From Methylobacterium sp. Leaf112 (lineage in GTDB: Bacteria > Pseudomonadota > Alphaproteobacteria > Rhizobiales > Beijerinckiaceae): a stretch of DNA of 64,000 bases. The notes below the pieces were generated by a model. The model ran no database searches, was not told where the DNA came from, and saw only the letters and a program-made list of their open reading frames with translations. Where the stretch lies: assembly GCF_001423295.1 (NCBI RefSeq), contig NZ_LMNG01000029.1, positions 1-64,000 of the forward strand, written 5' to 3'. The translations under genes were made by a program, and so were the position numbers. Positions 25,281 through 33,521 of the stretch are shown piece by piece (the first letter of the stretch is position 1; each line of letters begins with the position of its first letter).

Positions 25281-26423
25281 ATGACCGGCTTCGAGACCCT
25301 TCCCCTCACCCGCCCCGACGCCCAGCTCGTCACGGTGTTCGGCGGCTCCGGCTTCCTCGGCCGCCACGTGGTCCGGGCGCTGGCCAAGCGCGGCTACCGC
25401 ATCCGGGTCGCCGTGCGCCGGCCCGACCTCGCCCTGTTCCTCCAGCCGCTGGGCAAGGTCGGCCAGATCGTCGCCGTGCAGGCGAACCTGCGCTACCCCG
25501 AATCCATCGCGGCGGCGGTCCACGGCGCGGACGTGGTGGTCAACCTCGTGGGCATCCTGCAGGAGACCGGGCGCCAGAGCTTCGCCAAGCTCCAGGCCGA
25601 GGGCGCCGGCGAGATCGCCCGCGCGGCCGCCGCCGTCGGGGCGCCCCTCGTCCACGTCTCGGCCATCGGGGCCGATGCCGGCTCGCCGTCGGCCTATGCC
25701 CGCACCAAGGCGCTGGGCGAGGCCCGCATCGGGGAGGCGGGAGGCGAGCACGTGATCCTGCGCCCGTCCCTGGTGTTCGGCCCGGGCGACAGCTTCTTCA
25801 ACCGCTTCGCGTCCCTGGCCCGGGTCCTGCCGGTGCTGCCGCTCGCCGGGGCCCGGAGCCGATTCCAGCCGGTCTATGTCGGCGACGTCGCCGAGGCGGT
25901 GACCCGGGCGGTGGAGGGCCGCGTACCGGCCGGACGGGTGTACGAGCTCGGCGGCCCGGAGGTCGCCACCCTGGAGGCCATCGTGCGCTACATGCTCACG
26001 GTGATCATGCGCCGCCGCAAGGTGCTCGATCTACCCCTGCCCGTCGCCCGCCTCCAGGCCCGCGCCCTCGAGATCGTCGACACCCTCACCCTCGGCCTCC
26101 TGCCGGATTCCCTCAAGCTCACCCGCGATCAGGTCACCCTGCTCCAGTCCGACAACGTCGTCTCGGAGGCGGCCAAGGCGGAGGGACGCACCCTGGAGGG
26201 CATCGGCCTCCAGCCCACCACCATGGAGGCGGTGGTGCCGGGCTATCTCTGGCGCTTCCGCACCGCCGGCCAGTTCGCCAAGCCCCGCGTCGCGGTGGAA
26301 TCCGAGGTCCCCGAGACCCTGGCCCCGGTGCCCTACGCGCCCTCGAAGCCGAGCGGGCCGGCGCTGGGCCCCGACGCCAGCCAGCCGAGCCGGATGGGCA
26401 CCCGCTGGGGCACCCGCGGCTGA
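25281..26423 (+). CDS. NDUFA9-like NAD(P)-binding atypical SDR (complex I-associated type)
   Basis: A 380-residue extended atypical SDR. The Rossmann motif VTVFGGSGFLGRHVVRALAK matches NDUFA9/39-kDa complex I subunit homologues. Further family signs are VVVNLVGILQETGRQSFAKL, VHVSAIGADAGSPSAYARTK (degenerate Y-x-x-x-K) and RPSLVFGPGDSFFNRFASLA. The C-terminal 80 residues hold a membrane-associating helix and a Pro-rich tail. In alphaproteobacteria these proteins are linked to complex I or to membrane lipid/quinone metabolism; the activity is uncertain. The ATG at 25281 is preferred over an upstream in-frame ATG at 25221. crcB starts 13 bp downstream, probably on the same transcript. Confidence 0.85.
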   Translation: MTGFETLPLTRPDAQLVTVFGGSGFLGRHVVRALAKRGYRIRVAVRRPDLALFLQPLGKVGQIVAVQANLRYPESIAAAVHGADVVVNLVGILQETGRQSFAKLQAEGAGEIARAAAAVGAPLVHVSAIGADAGSPSAYARTKALGEARIGEAGGEHVILRPSLVFGPGDSFFNRFASLARVLPVLPLAGARSRFQPVYVGDVAEAVTRAVEGRVPAGRVYELGGPEVATLEAIVRYMLTVIMRRRKVLDLPLPVARLQARALEIVDTLTLGLLPDSLKLTRDQVTLLQSDNVVSEAAKAEGRTLEGIGLQPTTMEAVVPGYLWRFRTAGQFAKPRVAVESEVPETLAPVPYAPSKPSGPALGPDASQPSRMGTRWGTRG

Positions 26424-26436
26424 GACGGCGCGCCCC

Positions 26437-26817
26437 GTGAGCGTCGCGGTGGGGTTCCTCCTCGTCTTCCTCGGCTCGGGCCTCGGCGGCATGGCCCGCC
26501 ACGGCGTCGGCCTTGCGGCCGTGCGCCTCGGCCAGGGCTTTCCCTTCGGAACCCTCGCCATCAACATCCTGGGCTCGGCCCTGATGGGGGTGCTGGTGGG
26601 CTGGTACGCCCTGCGCGGCGGCAGCCAGCCCCTGCGGCTGTTCCTCGCCACCGGGGTGCTCGGCGGCTTCACCACCTTTTCGACCTTCGCCCTCGACGGG
26701 GTCTTCCTCCTGCAGCGCGGGGAGAATGCCGCCGCCCTCGCCTACATCTTCGGCTCCGTCGGGATCGGCCTCGGCGGCCTCCTGCTGGGACTCCTGGCCA
26801 TGCGAACGCTGCTGTAG
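26437..26817 (+). CDS. crcB: fluoride channel CrcB (Fluc)
   Basis: A 126-residue four-helix membrane protein that exports fluoride as an antiparallel dimer. Diagnostic residues are GGMARHGVG in helix 1, FPFGTLAINILGSALMG (the conserved Asn) and GGFTTFSTFALD in helix 3, which carries the Phe-box and the sodium site. GTG start. It follows the NDUFA9-like gene by 13 bp, so no separate fluoride riboswitch is present upstream. Confidence 0.95.
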   Translation: MSVAVGFLLVFLGSGLGGMARHGVGLAAVRLGQGFPFGTLAINILGSALMGVLVGWYALRGGSQPLRLFLATGVLGGFTTFSTFALDGVFLLQRGENAAALAYIFGSVGIGLGGLLLGLLAMRTLL

Positions 26818-27079
26818 CGGGCGGTCACCGCGCTCGATCTTTTTTCGTCGTCCCCGTTTGTCGTCTCCCGTCCGCCGTCCCTTCGCGGGCCGACGCAGCA
26901 AACCCATGCCCGCGCTCGGATTTTACCGAAGACCTGGAATTGATCCAAATCGAAGCTGGGTCTTTTAGGCTCGAAGCATCGATTTATACGCATTCCAATG
27001 TTTCCCAATACGATTGAAATCCATCTTGTTGCACTGCATTGCTGTCATCGTCGATTCGGCAACGGGCAGGGAGGCGACG

Positions 27080-27244
27080 ATGATGGAACGGGCACTGGAT
27101 TGGGTCCGGGGCTATGCGCAGCTCGCCTGGTGGGACGGCTCCTGCATCGACCTGCGCCTGCACCGCCTGACCGACTTCATCGATTTCGTCGCCACCGCCC
27201 CGGATCCGGTCGCGGCCCACATCCGCCGGAGGACGCCTGCGTGA
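27080..27244 (+). CDS. hypothetical 54-residue protein
   Basis: A short frame starting MMERALDWVRGYAQLAWWDG and ending HIRRRTPA. GGGAGGCGACG directly before the ATG is a strong ribosome-binding site and sets the start, excluding an upstream in-frame ATG at 27014. Mixed helix with many Trp/Leu, Asp-rich centre (DLRLHRLTDFIDFVATAP), no signal peptide. No family recognised. The stop overlaps the start of the next gene as GTGA, which implies translational coupling. Confidence 0.6.
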   Translation: MMERALDWVRGYAQLAWWDGSCIDLRLHRLTDFIDFVATAPDPVAAHIRRRTPA

Positions 27245-27576
27245 ACCCCCGCCTCAACGCCGACCCCGCCCCTCACGCCTGCGCCGAGGCGGCTTCGGCC
27301 GAGGACACCCTGGACGAGTCCCTGCGCCGGGCGTTCTGGCAGAGCCTCAACCGGGCGCCGCTGCCGGCCATGCAGGCCCTCGAAACGGCGGCCCGGACCC
27401 TCGGCGCCCTCTACCGGCAGGTGGCCCGGGCCCACGAGCAGCCCGGCGGATGCGGGTGCGGCTGGGAGCCCGACCCCGATTGCGACCTCATCGTCCTCGA
27501 GGCCAACCTCGCCGCCGCCCTGCTTCATCCGCCGCAGCCGGATCTCCTGCGCATGCCGGCCGCCGGATCCGCCTGA
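27241..27576 (+). CDS. hypothetical Cys-containing protein, coupled to the previous gene
   Basis: A 111-residue protein begun by the GTG that overlaps the previous stop by four bases. The middle is helical (LDESLRRAFWQSLNRAPLPA, then METAARTLGALYRQVARAHE-like sequence). A compact cysteine motif follows, GGCGCGWEPDPDCDL, which could hold a metal or form disulfides. No signal peptide. No family recognised. The GTGA overlap and the good ribosome-binding site of the upstream gene argue that both are real and made together, possibly as partners. Confidence 0.6.
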   Translation: MNPRLNADPAPHACAEAASAEDTLDESLRRAFWQSLNRAPLPAMQALETAARTLGALYRQVARAHEQPGGCGCGWEPDPDCDLIVLEANLAAALLHPPQPDLLRMPAAGSA

Positions 27577-27722
27577 CGCGACGCGGGCGGGGCGGGCCGC
27601 CCGCGGATCCGAACTGCGCGCGGGTACCGCTTCCACACCCAAGGTCCCTTCCTCACTCAAGGTTACCCTTTCCTCACACACCGTGGCGGATCATGGCCGC
27701 AGGCACTGGGAAGGGGCGCGGC

Positions 27723-27881
27723 ATGGACGGATTCTATCGCGGCATCGAGGTATCCCTGCTCGGGTTCAGCCTACTTCTCGGGCTCGGCGCCATCCTGCTT
27801 CCGTCCTCGCCCGGTGGCCTGCCGGGCGACGCACAGGTCGCCGTCACCCTTCCGATGATCACCGTGACGGCGAATCCCTGA
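27723..27881 (+). CDS. small single-span membrane protein
   Basis: A 52-residue frame starting MDGFYRGIEVSLLGFSLLLG with one transmembrane helix (EVSLLGFSLLLGLGAILLPS) and a short exposed C-terminus, PMITVTANP. AAGGGG precedes the ATG at good spacing; an in-frame ATG ten codons earlier lacks one. No family recognised. The C-terminal end is reminiscent of the ITVTAN-type ends of exported Methylobacterium small proteins, but that is only an impression. Confidence 0.5.
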   Translation: MDGFYRGIEVSLLGFSLLLGLGAILLPSSPGGLPGDAQVAVTLPMITVTANP

Positions 27882-28052
27882 GCCGGCGAAGCCTGGTCTT
27901 GGGGCGAACGACACTTTTCTGCCACCGGGGCGCCTGAATTCCTGCAACCCTTCCGGCCCGCCGCGACTTGATCTGTCGTAGCGAGAGCGGCCTTCGCGGC
28001 CGTTCCGAACGGTGGTCGAGGGTACCGAGCGGTGCGCGGTCAGGATTCAGAT

Positions 28053-28313
28053 ATGTCGGTCTTTCACACACGGCTGTCCGCCATGGCCGCGGGCGCCCTG
28101 TTCGTCACGTGCGTCGGCCTTTCCGGCGCCCAGGCGGCGCCCGCCGCGAACCAGGGTTCGTCCGAGGCGTCTGCTCTTCCCAACCGTCCGATCACGGCCG
28201 TCGCGGCCATGACCGAGGGGGACGACGACCTGACGAATTGCAGCCGTTCGCGCCGCCGCCTCTGGGTCGATGGCGAGGGCTGGATCGTCCGGCGGGTCAC
28301 CACCTGCCGCTGA
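28053..28313 (+). CDS. small exported hypothetical protein
   Basis: An 86-residue protein with a clear Sec signal peptide (MSVFHTRLSAMAAGALFVTC, cleavage near AQA-AP). The mature part is short, with an acidic patch (MTEGDDDLTNC) followed by RSRRRLWVDGEGWIVRRVTT and a final Cys-Arg, so the two cysteines may form a disulfide. Small basic exported proteins of this shape are common in Methylobacterium; the role is unknown. An in-frame ATG seven codons upstream is possible. A 7-bp hairpin begins at the base after the stop. Confidence 0.65.
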   Translation: MSVFHTRLSAMAAGALFVTCVGLSGAQAAPAANQGSSEASALPNRPITAVAAMTEGDDDLTNCSRSRRRLWVDGEGWIVRRVTTCR

Positions 28314-28332
28314 GCGACCCCGCGAGGGTCGC
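28314..28332 (+). terminator. hairpin immediately after the small exported protein gene
   Basis: GCGACCC (28314-28320) and GGGTCGC (28326-28332) form a perfect 7-bp stem with a 5-base loop directly at the stop codon. No T-run. Confidence 0.45.
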
Positions 28333-28510
28333 GGACCGGAGGACGACGCGATCCCCCGTGGATCGGACCCGCCGCGAGGCGGGTTTCCTCGTCGGGCCGA
28401 GGCCTACGCACTCTTCCCCTCCCCCACCCGCCGGAACGCCGGGGCGGTCCGGCGGTTTGTGCCTCATGATGCCGGCCAGGAACGAGGCCCCGTTGCGGAG
28501 TGCGCCACCG

Positions 28511-28966
28511 ATGATCACGCGTCTCAAGGCGACCCTGCTGGGAGCCGCCCTCTCGTGCGCGACCTTCGCCGGCGCGCAGGCACAGGCGATCTACGGCGAC
28601 GTCGGGCCGGGCTACGGCTACGCCGGCTCCGCGATCCGGGGCGACTATGTCGGCGCACCCCTCACCCGGTTTCCGCGGCCCGACCAGATCGTCCCGAGCG
28701 CCTGGGGCTACGGCACCTACGGCGTCCCCACCGTCTCGGGCATCCACCCTGCGCCCGTCGGAACGCCCACCGTCTACGTGATCGAATCGCCTGCACCCAC
28801 CGCCCGCGCGACCGCAAAAGCGCGTACGACGGCAGGACCACGGGTGCTCGCACGCGACCGCGCGAGCCGGTTCGCCCCGGCGCCGTCCGCCACGCCATAC
28901 GCGTCGGCCGGGGGCGCACGCGTCGTGCCCGTGAGCGTACCGGCCCGGCAGGCAACGTTGCGCTGA
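28511..28966 (+). CDS. exported Gly/Tyr/Pro-rich hypothetical protein
   Basis: A 151-residue protein. The signal peptide is MITRLKATLLGAALSCATFA, with cleavage near AQA-IYG. The mature N-terminus is rich in Gly and Tyr (GDVGPGYGYAGSAIRGDYVG). The rest is low-complexity Ala/Arg/Pro/Thr (ATAKARTTAGPRVLARDRAS), basic and probably disordered. No family recognised. A GGAG element sits about 13 bases upstream of ATG 28511; an in-frame ATG at 28466 would give a long non-hydrophobic leader and is disfavoured. Confidence 0.6.
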   Translation: MITRLKATLLGAALSCATFAGAQAQAIYGDVGPGYGYAGSAIRGDYVGAPLTRFPRPDQIVPSAWGYGTYGVPTVSGIHPAPVGTPTVYVIESPAPTARATAKARTTAGPRVLARDRASRFAPAPSATPYASAGGARVVPVSVPARQATLR

Positions 28967-29052
28967 GCTTGGCGAAGCATCGCGGGCGGCGAGAAAACTT
29001 GGCAACAATTTAATCTCTCGGCGATACCTTCCGAAAACGTGAGGGGCACGCC

Positions 29053-29949
29053 ATGCATATTGTTCTCGTCGACACCAGCCGCGTCGTTCTCAAGATGATC
29101 GCCGCCCTGCTCGAGCCCAACGGGCATACGGTCACGGCCTTCACGAACTCCAGCGAGGCCCTGGATTTCGTCGAGACCACACAATCCGTACGCGTCCTGA
29201 TCACCAGCCTCGAAGTCAGGCCCCTCAGCGGCCTCGAACTGTGTTGGTCCGCCCGTCTGCTGGCGGAGGCCAATCGGCCTCTGTACGTGATCACCATGTC
29301 CTCGGCGCGCAACGCCCGAAACCTTGCCGAAGCCCTCGACAGCGGCGCCGACGACTTCATCGAGAAGCCGCCCGGCCCCGAGGAGCTCCACGCCCGGCTC
29401 CGCGCCGCCGACCGGCTCACCACCATGCAGAGCGAGCTGATCCGCCTGGCCCAGACGGATTCGCTCACCGGCCTGCTCAACCGCCGCGCCTTCTACCAGC
29501 GCGCCCGCGAGGCGGCCGACCGGGCCGGCAACCACGGCAAGATGTCGGCGATCCTCCTCGACATCGATCACTTCAAGCGCATCAACGACGAGTACGGCCA
29601 CGATGTCGGCGATGCGGCGATCCAGGCCGTCGCCCGCGAGATCGGCACCGAGGGCATCGTCGGGCGCCTCGGCGGGGAGGAGTTCGGCATCGTCCTGCCG
29701 CATCGTCCGGCGGCGGAAGCGGAGCCCCTCGCCGGGCGCCTGCGCCGGGGAATCGAGGCCCTGCGCATCCGCGGGGCGCGCGCACCGATCCGGCTCACCT
29801 GCAGCTTCGGCGTCAGCGACTGGATCGAGGCCGACACGGTGGAGGGCCTGGTCAAGCGCGCCGACATCGCACTCTACGAAGCCAAGTCCACGGGCCGCAA
29901 CCGCGTGGTCACCGCGACCTCCGACCTGATCCTCGCCCGCGCCGGCTGA
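29053..29949 (+). CDS. diguanylate cyclase with a degenerate receiver domain
   Basis: A 298-residue PleD-like protein. Residues 1-120 form a receiver fold, but the phosphoacceptor Asp is replaced by Ser (about residue 52, RVLITSLEV), and the usual N-terminal acidic pair is reduced to D7. The conserved Lys (EKPPGP) remains. The GGDEF domain (135-290) has the active signature RLGGEEFGIV and the metal-binding DIDHFKRINDEYGHDVGD. An inhibitory RxxD site is missing at the expected position. It should make c-di-GMP but not respond to phosphorylation in the standard way, perhaps through dimerisation with another receiver. It sits just before a LuxR-type regulator whose receiver also looks degenerate. 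Confidence 0.9.
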   Translation: MHIVLVDTSRVVLKMIAALLEPNGHTVTAFTNSSEALDFVETTQSVRVLITSLEVRPLSGLELCWSARLLAEANRPLYVITMSSARNARNLAEALDSGADDFIEKPPGPEELHARLRAADRLTTMQSELIRLAQTDSLTGLLNRRAFYQRAREAADRAGNHGKMSAILLDIDHFKRINDEYGHDVGDAAIQAVAREIGTEGIVGRLGGEEFGIVLPHRPAAEAEPLAGRLRRGIEALRIRGARAPIRLTCSFGVSDWIEADTVEGLVKRADIALYEAKSTGRNRVVTATSDLILARAG

Positions 29950-30162
29950 TCCTCCTCTCCCATCGGGACTCCGGCCTGTACCGCCGCGAGACAGCGGCGT
30001 ACGGCATCCTGCGGAGTCATCGTCACCGGCATCGCCCGGCCCCTCCGCGCTGATCTTGAAATCACACAAGACATGGTAAACAGAAGCCTGGAACAGATCT
30101 TGAAGTGAACCTTCGCAGTACTGCCGCGGTGTCTCGTGGTGGCACATGAGGGGGATTGCGGC

Positions 30163-30834
30163 ATGCATCAGGCCGTTGGAGTATTGATCGTCGATGAGCC
30201 GCACGGGCTGCAGCCGAGCTTTCGGGCGGCCCTCGAGCACGAACCGACCCTGCACACGGTGAGCGAAGCGGACCTGTCCCGCGGCGGATCGGACGTGCCG
30301 GGGGCCAATGTCGCCCTCGTGGTCGTCGGCGACGGGGATCCCGAAGGCGGGGTGGCGCGGATCGGCGGTCTGCGGGCCCGGTGTCCCGGCCTCAAGATCG
30401 TCGCCGCCTTCGAGACCCTGGACGCCGCCGCGATGGCGCGGCTGGTCGCGGCCGGCACCGACATGTTCGTCGCCCGCACCGCCTCCGCCCGGGTCGTCTG
30501 CGCCGCCATCCTGGCCCTGGCCGGCCTGGACGCGCCGGCGCAGGGTATGGCCCCCACCGACGGCCTGACCCCGCGCGAGGCGGAGATCCTGCGGTTCCTC
30601 AGTGCCGGGTTCAGCAACAAGGAAGTGGCCCGCCGCCTCGGCCTCAGCGTCCGCACCGTGGAGACCCACCGGCTCAACCTGCGCCGCAAGACCCAGACCG
30701 GTCGCCTCAAGGACCTCGTCGCCCTGGCCCGCCAGCTCGGTCTCGCCCCCGTTACGGACACCGAGGGATCCACCCCCGTGCGCCGCACGGCCGGCCCGTC
30801 CACGGGCCAGTTCGCCCTCCCGGCCGGCTTCTGA
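30163..30834 (+). CDS. LuxR/NarL-type regulator with degenerate receiver
   Basis: A 223-residue transcription factor. The C-terminal LuxR helix-turn-helix is clear: LTPREAEILRFLSAGFSNKE, then VARRLGLSVRTVETHR. The N-terminal 115 residues have the size and alternating pattern of a receiver (VLIVDEP at the start), but the strand-3 position that should hold the phosphoacceptor reads VALVVVGDGD, with Val at the aligned site. Phosphorylation is therefore doubtful. GAGGGG before the ATG at 30163 sets the start; an upstream in-frame GTG at 30136 is less likely. It converges with the cydA-like gene, the stops being 2 bp apart. Confidence 0.82.
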   Translation: MHQAVGVLIVDEPHGLQPSFRAALEHEPTLHTVSEADLSRGGSDVPGANVALVVVGDGDPEGGVARIGGLRARCPGLKIVAAFETLDAAAMARLVAAGTDMFVARTASARVVCAAILALAGLDAPAQGMAPTDGLTPREAEILRFLSAGFSNKEVARRLGLSVRTVETHRLNLRRKTQTGRLKDLVALARQLGLAPVTDTEGSTPVRRTAGPSTGQFALPAGF

Positions 30835-30836
30835 CG

Positions 30837-32243
30837 CTACGCCCGAACCGTTTCGTCGAGCGCCGAGAGTGGCCGCTTGGGTTTCCGCGCGACATCCTCG
30901 CCGCGGACCGCCTCCTCCAGGGGCTCCGGGCCTTTGCGCAGGAGCTTGGCGAGGTAGTACGAGCCGAACCCGAAGATGATCGCGTAGGCGACGAGGAATG
31001 CGACGAGGGAGGTGGTGACCGCGTTGACCGTGAGCGGCGAGTGCGCGTCCGCCGTGCGCATCTGCCCGTAGACGATGTAGGGCTGGCGCCCGATCTCGGC
31101 GGTGAACCAGCCGAACAGCACGGCGCCGAATCCGGACGGCGTCATCAGCATCGCGGCATTCAGGAACCAGCGGTTGGTGTAGAGGGTGCCGCGCCAGCGA
31201 AGGTACAGGCTCCAGAGGCTCAGGCCGAGCATCGCCAGCCCGATGGCGACCATGATGCGGAACGAGTAGAACACCGGCCAGACCGGCGGCCGCTGATCGG
31301 GCGGCACGTCCTTCAGGCCCGGCACCACGCCGGAGAAGTCGTGGGTGAGGATGAAGGAGCCGAGCTTCGGGATACCGATCTCGAAATCGTTGCGCTCCTC
31401 CTTCATGTTCGGGATCGCGAACAGCAGCAGCGGCATGTTGGCCTGCCGGTCCCAGTTCGCCTCGATGGCCGCGAGCTTCGTCGGCTGGTGCTTGAGCACG
31501 GCGAGCCCGTGTGAGTCACCGATCATGATCTGCAGCGGCGTGCAGATCACCGCGAACCACAGGGCCATGGACAGGGAGACACGCGCCCCGGCTACCTTGG
31601 CCGGCGGCTCCTTCCGCCCGCGAAGAATCATCCAGGCCGACATGCCCGCCACCGCGAAGGCCGTGGTGAGGAAGCAGCCCATCACCATGTGGGCGTAGCG
31701 GATCGGGAAGGACGGGTTGAAGATCACCTGCCACCAGTCGGTGGCCACCGCCCGGCCGTTCTCGACGATGAAGCCGGCAGGCGTCTGCATCCAGGAATTG
31801 GCCGACAGGATCCAGAAGGCCGAGATCAGGGTGCCGATGGCGACCATGCAGGTGGAGACGAAGTGCAGGCGGTCCCCCACCCGCTCCCAGCCGAACAGCA
31901 TGATTCCGAGGAAGCCCGCCTCGAGGAAGAACGCGGTAATCACCTCGTACTGGATCAGCGGCCCGAGCACGTTGCCGGTGAAGTCGGCGTAGCGCGACCA
32001 GTTGGTGCCGAGCTGGTAGCTCATGACGATGCCGGACACGACGCCGAGGCCGAACGACACCGCGAAGACCTTCACCCAGAAGCGGTAGAGGTTCCGGTAC
32101 AGGGGGTTGCCGGTCCACAACCACTGGCCTTCGAGGCGGGCGAGGAAACTCGCCAGCCCGATGGTGAAGGCCGGAAAGATGATGTGGAAGGCCATGGTGA
32201 AGCCGAACTGAATCCGCGAAAGCAGAAGCGCATCGACATCCAT
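30837..32243 (-). CDS. cydA: cytochrome bd-type (CioA-like) quinol oxidase subunit I
   Basis: A 468-residue integral membrane subunit I of the bd family, which oxidises quinol and reduces oxygen to water. The N-terminal haem ligand is H20 in FTMAFHIIFPAFTIGL. YEVITAFFLEAGFLGIMLFG carries the acidic residues near haem b595/d. IRYAHMVMGCF carries the second His, and FYSFRIMVAIG the Met ligand. The Q-loop is short, as in cyanide-insensitive CioA types. The near-universal GRQPW signature reads GRQPY here. Subunit II (cydB) should lie directly downstream but is absent: the convergent luxR gene ends 2 bp away. It may pair with a distant CydB or act in another role. Confidence 0.92.
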   Translation of the reverse strand: MDVDALLLSRIQFGFTMAFHIIFPAFTIGLASFLARLEGQWLWTGNPLYRNLYRFWVKVFAVSFGLGVVSGIVMSYQLGTNWSRYADFTGNVLGPLIQYEVITAFFLEAGFLGIMLFGWERVGDRLHFVSTCMVAIGTLISAFWILSANSWMQTPAGFIVENGRAVATDWWQVIFNPSFPIRYAHMVMGCFLTTAFAVAGMSAWMILRGRKEPPAKVAGARVSLSMALWFAVICTPLQIMIGDSHGLAVLKHQPTKLAAIEANWDRQANMPLLLFAIPNMKEERNDFEIGIPKLGSFILTHDFSGVVPGLKDVPPDQRPPVWPVFYSFRIMVAIGLAMLGLSLWSLYLRWRGTLYTNRWFLNAAMLMTPSGFGAVLFGWFTAEIGRQPYIVYGQMRTADAHSPLTVNAVTTSLVAFLVAYAIIFGFGSYYLAKLLRKGPEPLEEAVRGEDVARKPKRPLSALDETVRA

Positions 32244-32377
32244 GGATCATCCTCCCGTCCGGCCCGCGTCCCCCGGCGGGACTTGTCCGGAAGGACAGGC
32301 CCGGGAGAACTTGCTCGAATCGGTCTACTCTACTGTAAATTCGCGCGCGCGGCGCGGCTTGGTCGCAGCCCTCGGCT

Positions 32378-33388
32378 TCAGGCGCGCGGGAGCCGACGGC
32401 GCGGACCGCGCGCCAGGGCGAGCGCACCGACGAGACCCACGGCGGCGAGACCGCCGAGGCCGGCCAGCATCCAGTCGCGCTCGCGGCTGGTCCAATACTC
32501 GCTGCGCGTGGTTTCCGTACGGTCGCCGAAGCGCCCGTCGATGCGGGCCGGTCCCGGAACGGGCTCGAACAGATTGCCGGGTTTGTCCGCAGCCGGTGCG
32601 TCCGTGAGTTGGGCGTCCCACATGCTGGCGGCCTTGGAATCGGCGAAGCCGGGCGCGATCACCTGCGCGGCATGCATCATCAGCACGCTGCGACCGACCC
32701 AGACGTCCCGTTGCGGCTTCGCCGCCGTGGACACGATGGCCTCGGCGCACAGGCGCGGGTCGTAGACCGGGTCGGGGGCGTATTGGCCATGGCCCGTGCG
32801 GTTGCGGGCCCAGTTGAATTGCGGCGTGTTGACCGCCGGCAGGTAGACGATGCTCAGGGAGACCGCGACCCGGTCGTGGATGAGCTCGCACCGCAGGGCA
32901 TCGGTGAAGCCGGTGACGGCGAACTTCGCGGCGCAGTACGGAGCCTGGAGCGGTGCGGCCCGGATGGCGAGGCCCGAGGACACCTGAAGGATGGCGCCGC
33001 GGTTGCGCGGCTTCATGAACCGCAGGGCCGCGAGCGTCCCGTAGACCTGGCTGAGATAAGTCACCTCGGTGACGCGCCGGTACTCCGCGGGGGTGATCCG
33101 GTCGGCCGGATTCACGATGGTCGCCATGGCGTTGTTGACCCAGGCGTCGATGGGGCCGAGTTCGCGCTCCACCCGCTCGGCCGCCCCCGCGACGGCCTCG
33201 GCATCCGCGACATCGGCCGCGATGGCGAGCACCGGCCGGCCATGGGCCTTGAGAAGGGCCTCCGTTTCCGACAGGCGATCCGGATCGCGGGCGATGACGG
33301 CCACCGCCCAGCCGCGCTTGGCGAACAGCTCCGCCGTCGCCAGCCCGATGCCGGCGGTCCCGCCCGTGACGACCGCGATGCGTGCCAT
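32378..33388 (-). CDS. SDR-family oxidoreductase with C-terminal membrane anchor
   Basis: A 336-residue classical short-chain dehydrogenase. Cofactor motif VVTGGTAGIGLATAELFAKR, structural motif DAWVNNAMATI (NNAG-like), catalytic Ser in ILQVSSGLAIRAAP, catalytic Tyr and Lys in APYCAAKFAVTGF. The C-terminal 60 residues are unusual: a Trp/Arg-rich linker then a hydrophobic helix, WMLAGLGGLAAVGLVGALAL, and a short basic tail. The catalytic part would therefore be anchored on the inner membrane. The substrate is unknown. It lies 134 bp upstream of the cydA-like gene on the same strand. The ATG at 33388 begins directly with the cofactor strand. Confidence 0.9.
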   Translation of the reverse strand: MARIAVVTGGTAGIGLATAELFAKRGWAVAVIARDPDRLSETEALLKAHGRPVLAIAADVADAEAVAGAAERVERELGPIDAWVNNAMATIVNPADRITPAEYRRVTEVTYLSQVYGTLAALRFMKPRNRGAILQVSSGLAIRAAPLQAPYCAAKFAVTGFTDALRCELIHDRVAVSLSIVYLPAVNTPQFNWARNRTGHGQYAPDPVYDPRLCAEAIVSTAAKPQRDVWVGRSVLMMHAAQVIAPGFADSKAASMWDAQLTDAPAADKPGNLFEPVPGPARIDGRFGDRTETTRSEYWTSRERDWMLAGLGGLAAVGLVGALALARGPRRRLPRA

Positions 33389-33521
33389 GCTATCCAAAAA
33401 TCCAGATCCGTCCGGCGAGCCTGCCGGGACGCGTCCTCGGCAACGGACGTGTTCGAATCCGGTTGCGGAGGGAGGTCCGTGCCCAAACGACACGTCTTCG
33501 CGGCAGCGGTCGGGATGGGTC

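Noticed and set aside
26424-26436. fluoride riboswitch before crcB
   Set aside because: Only 13 bp separate crcB from the preceding stop codon, too short for the aptamer.
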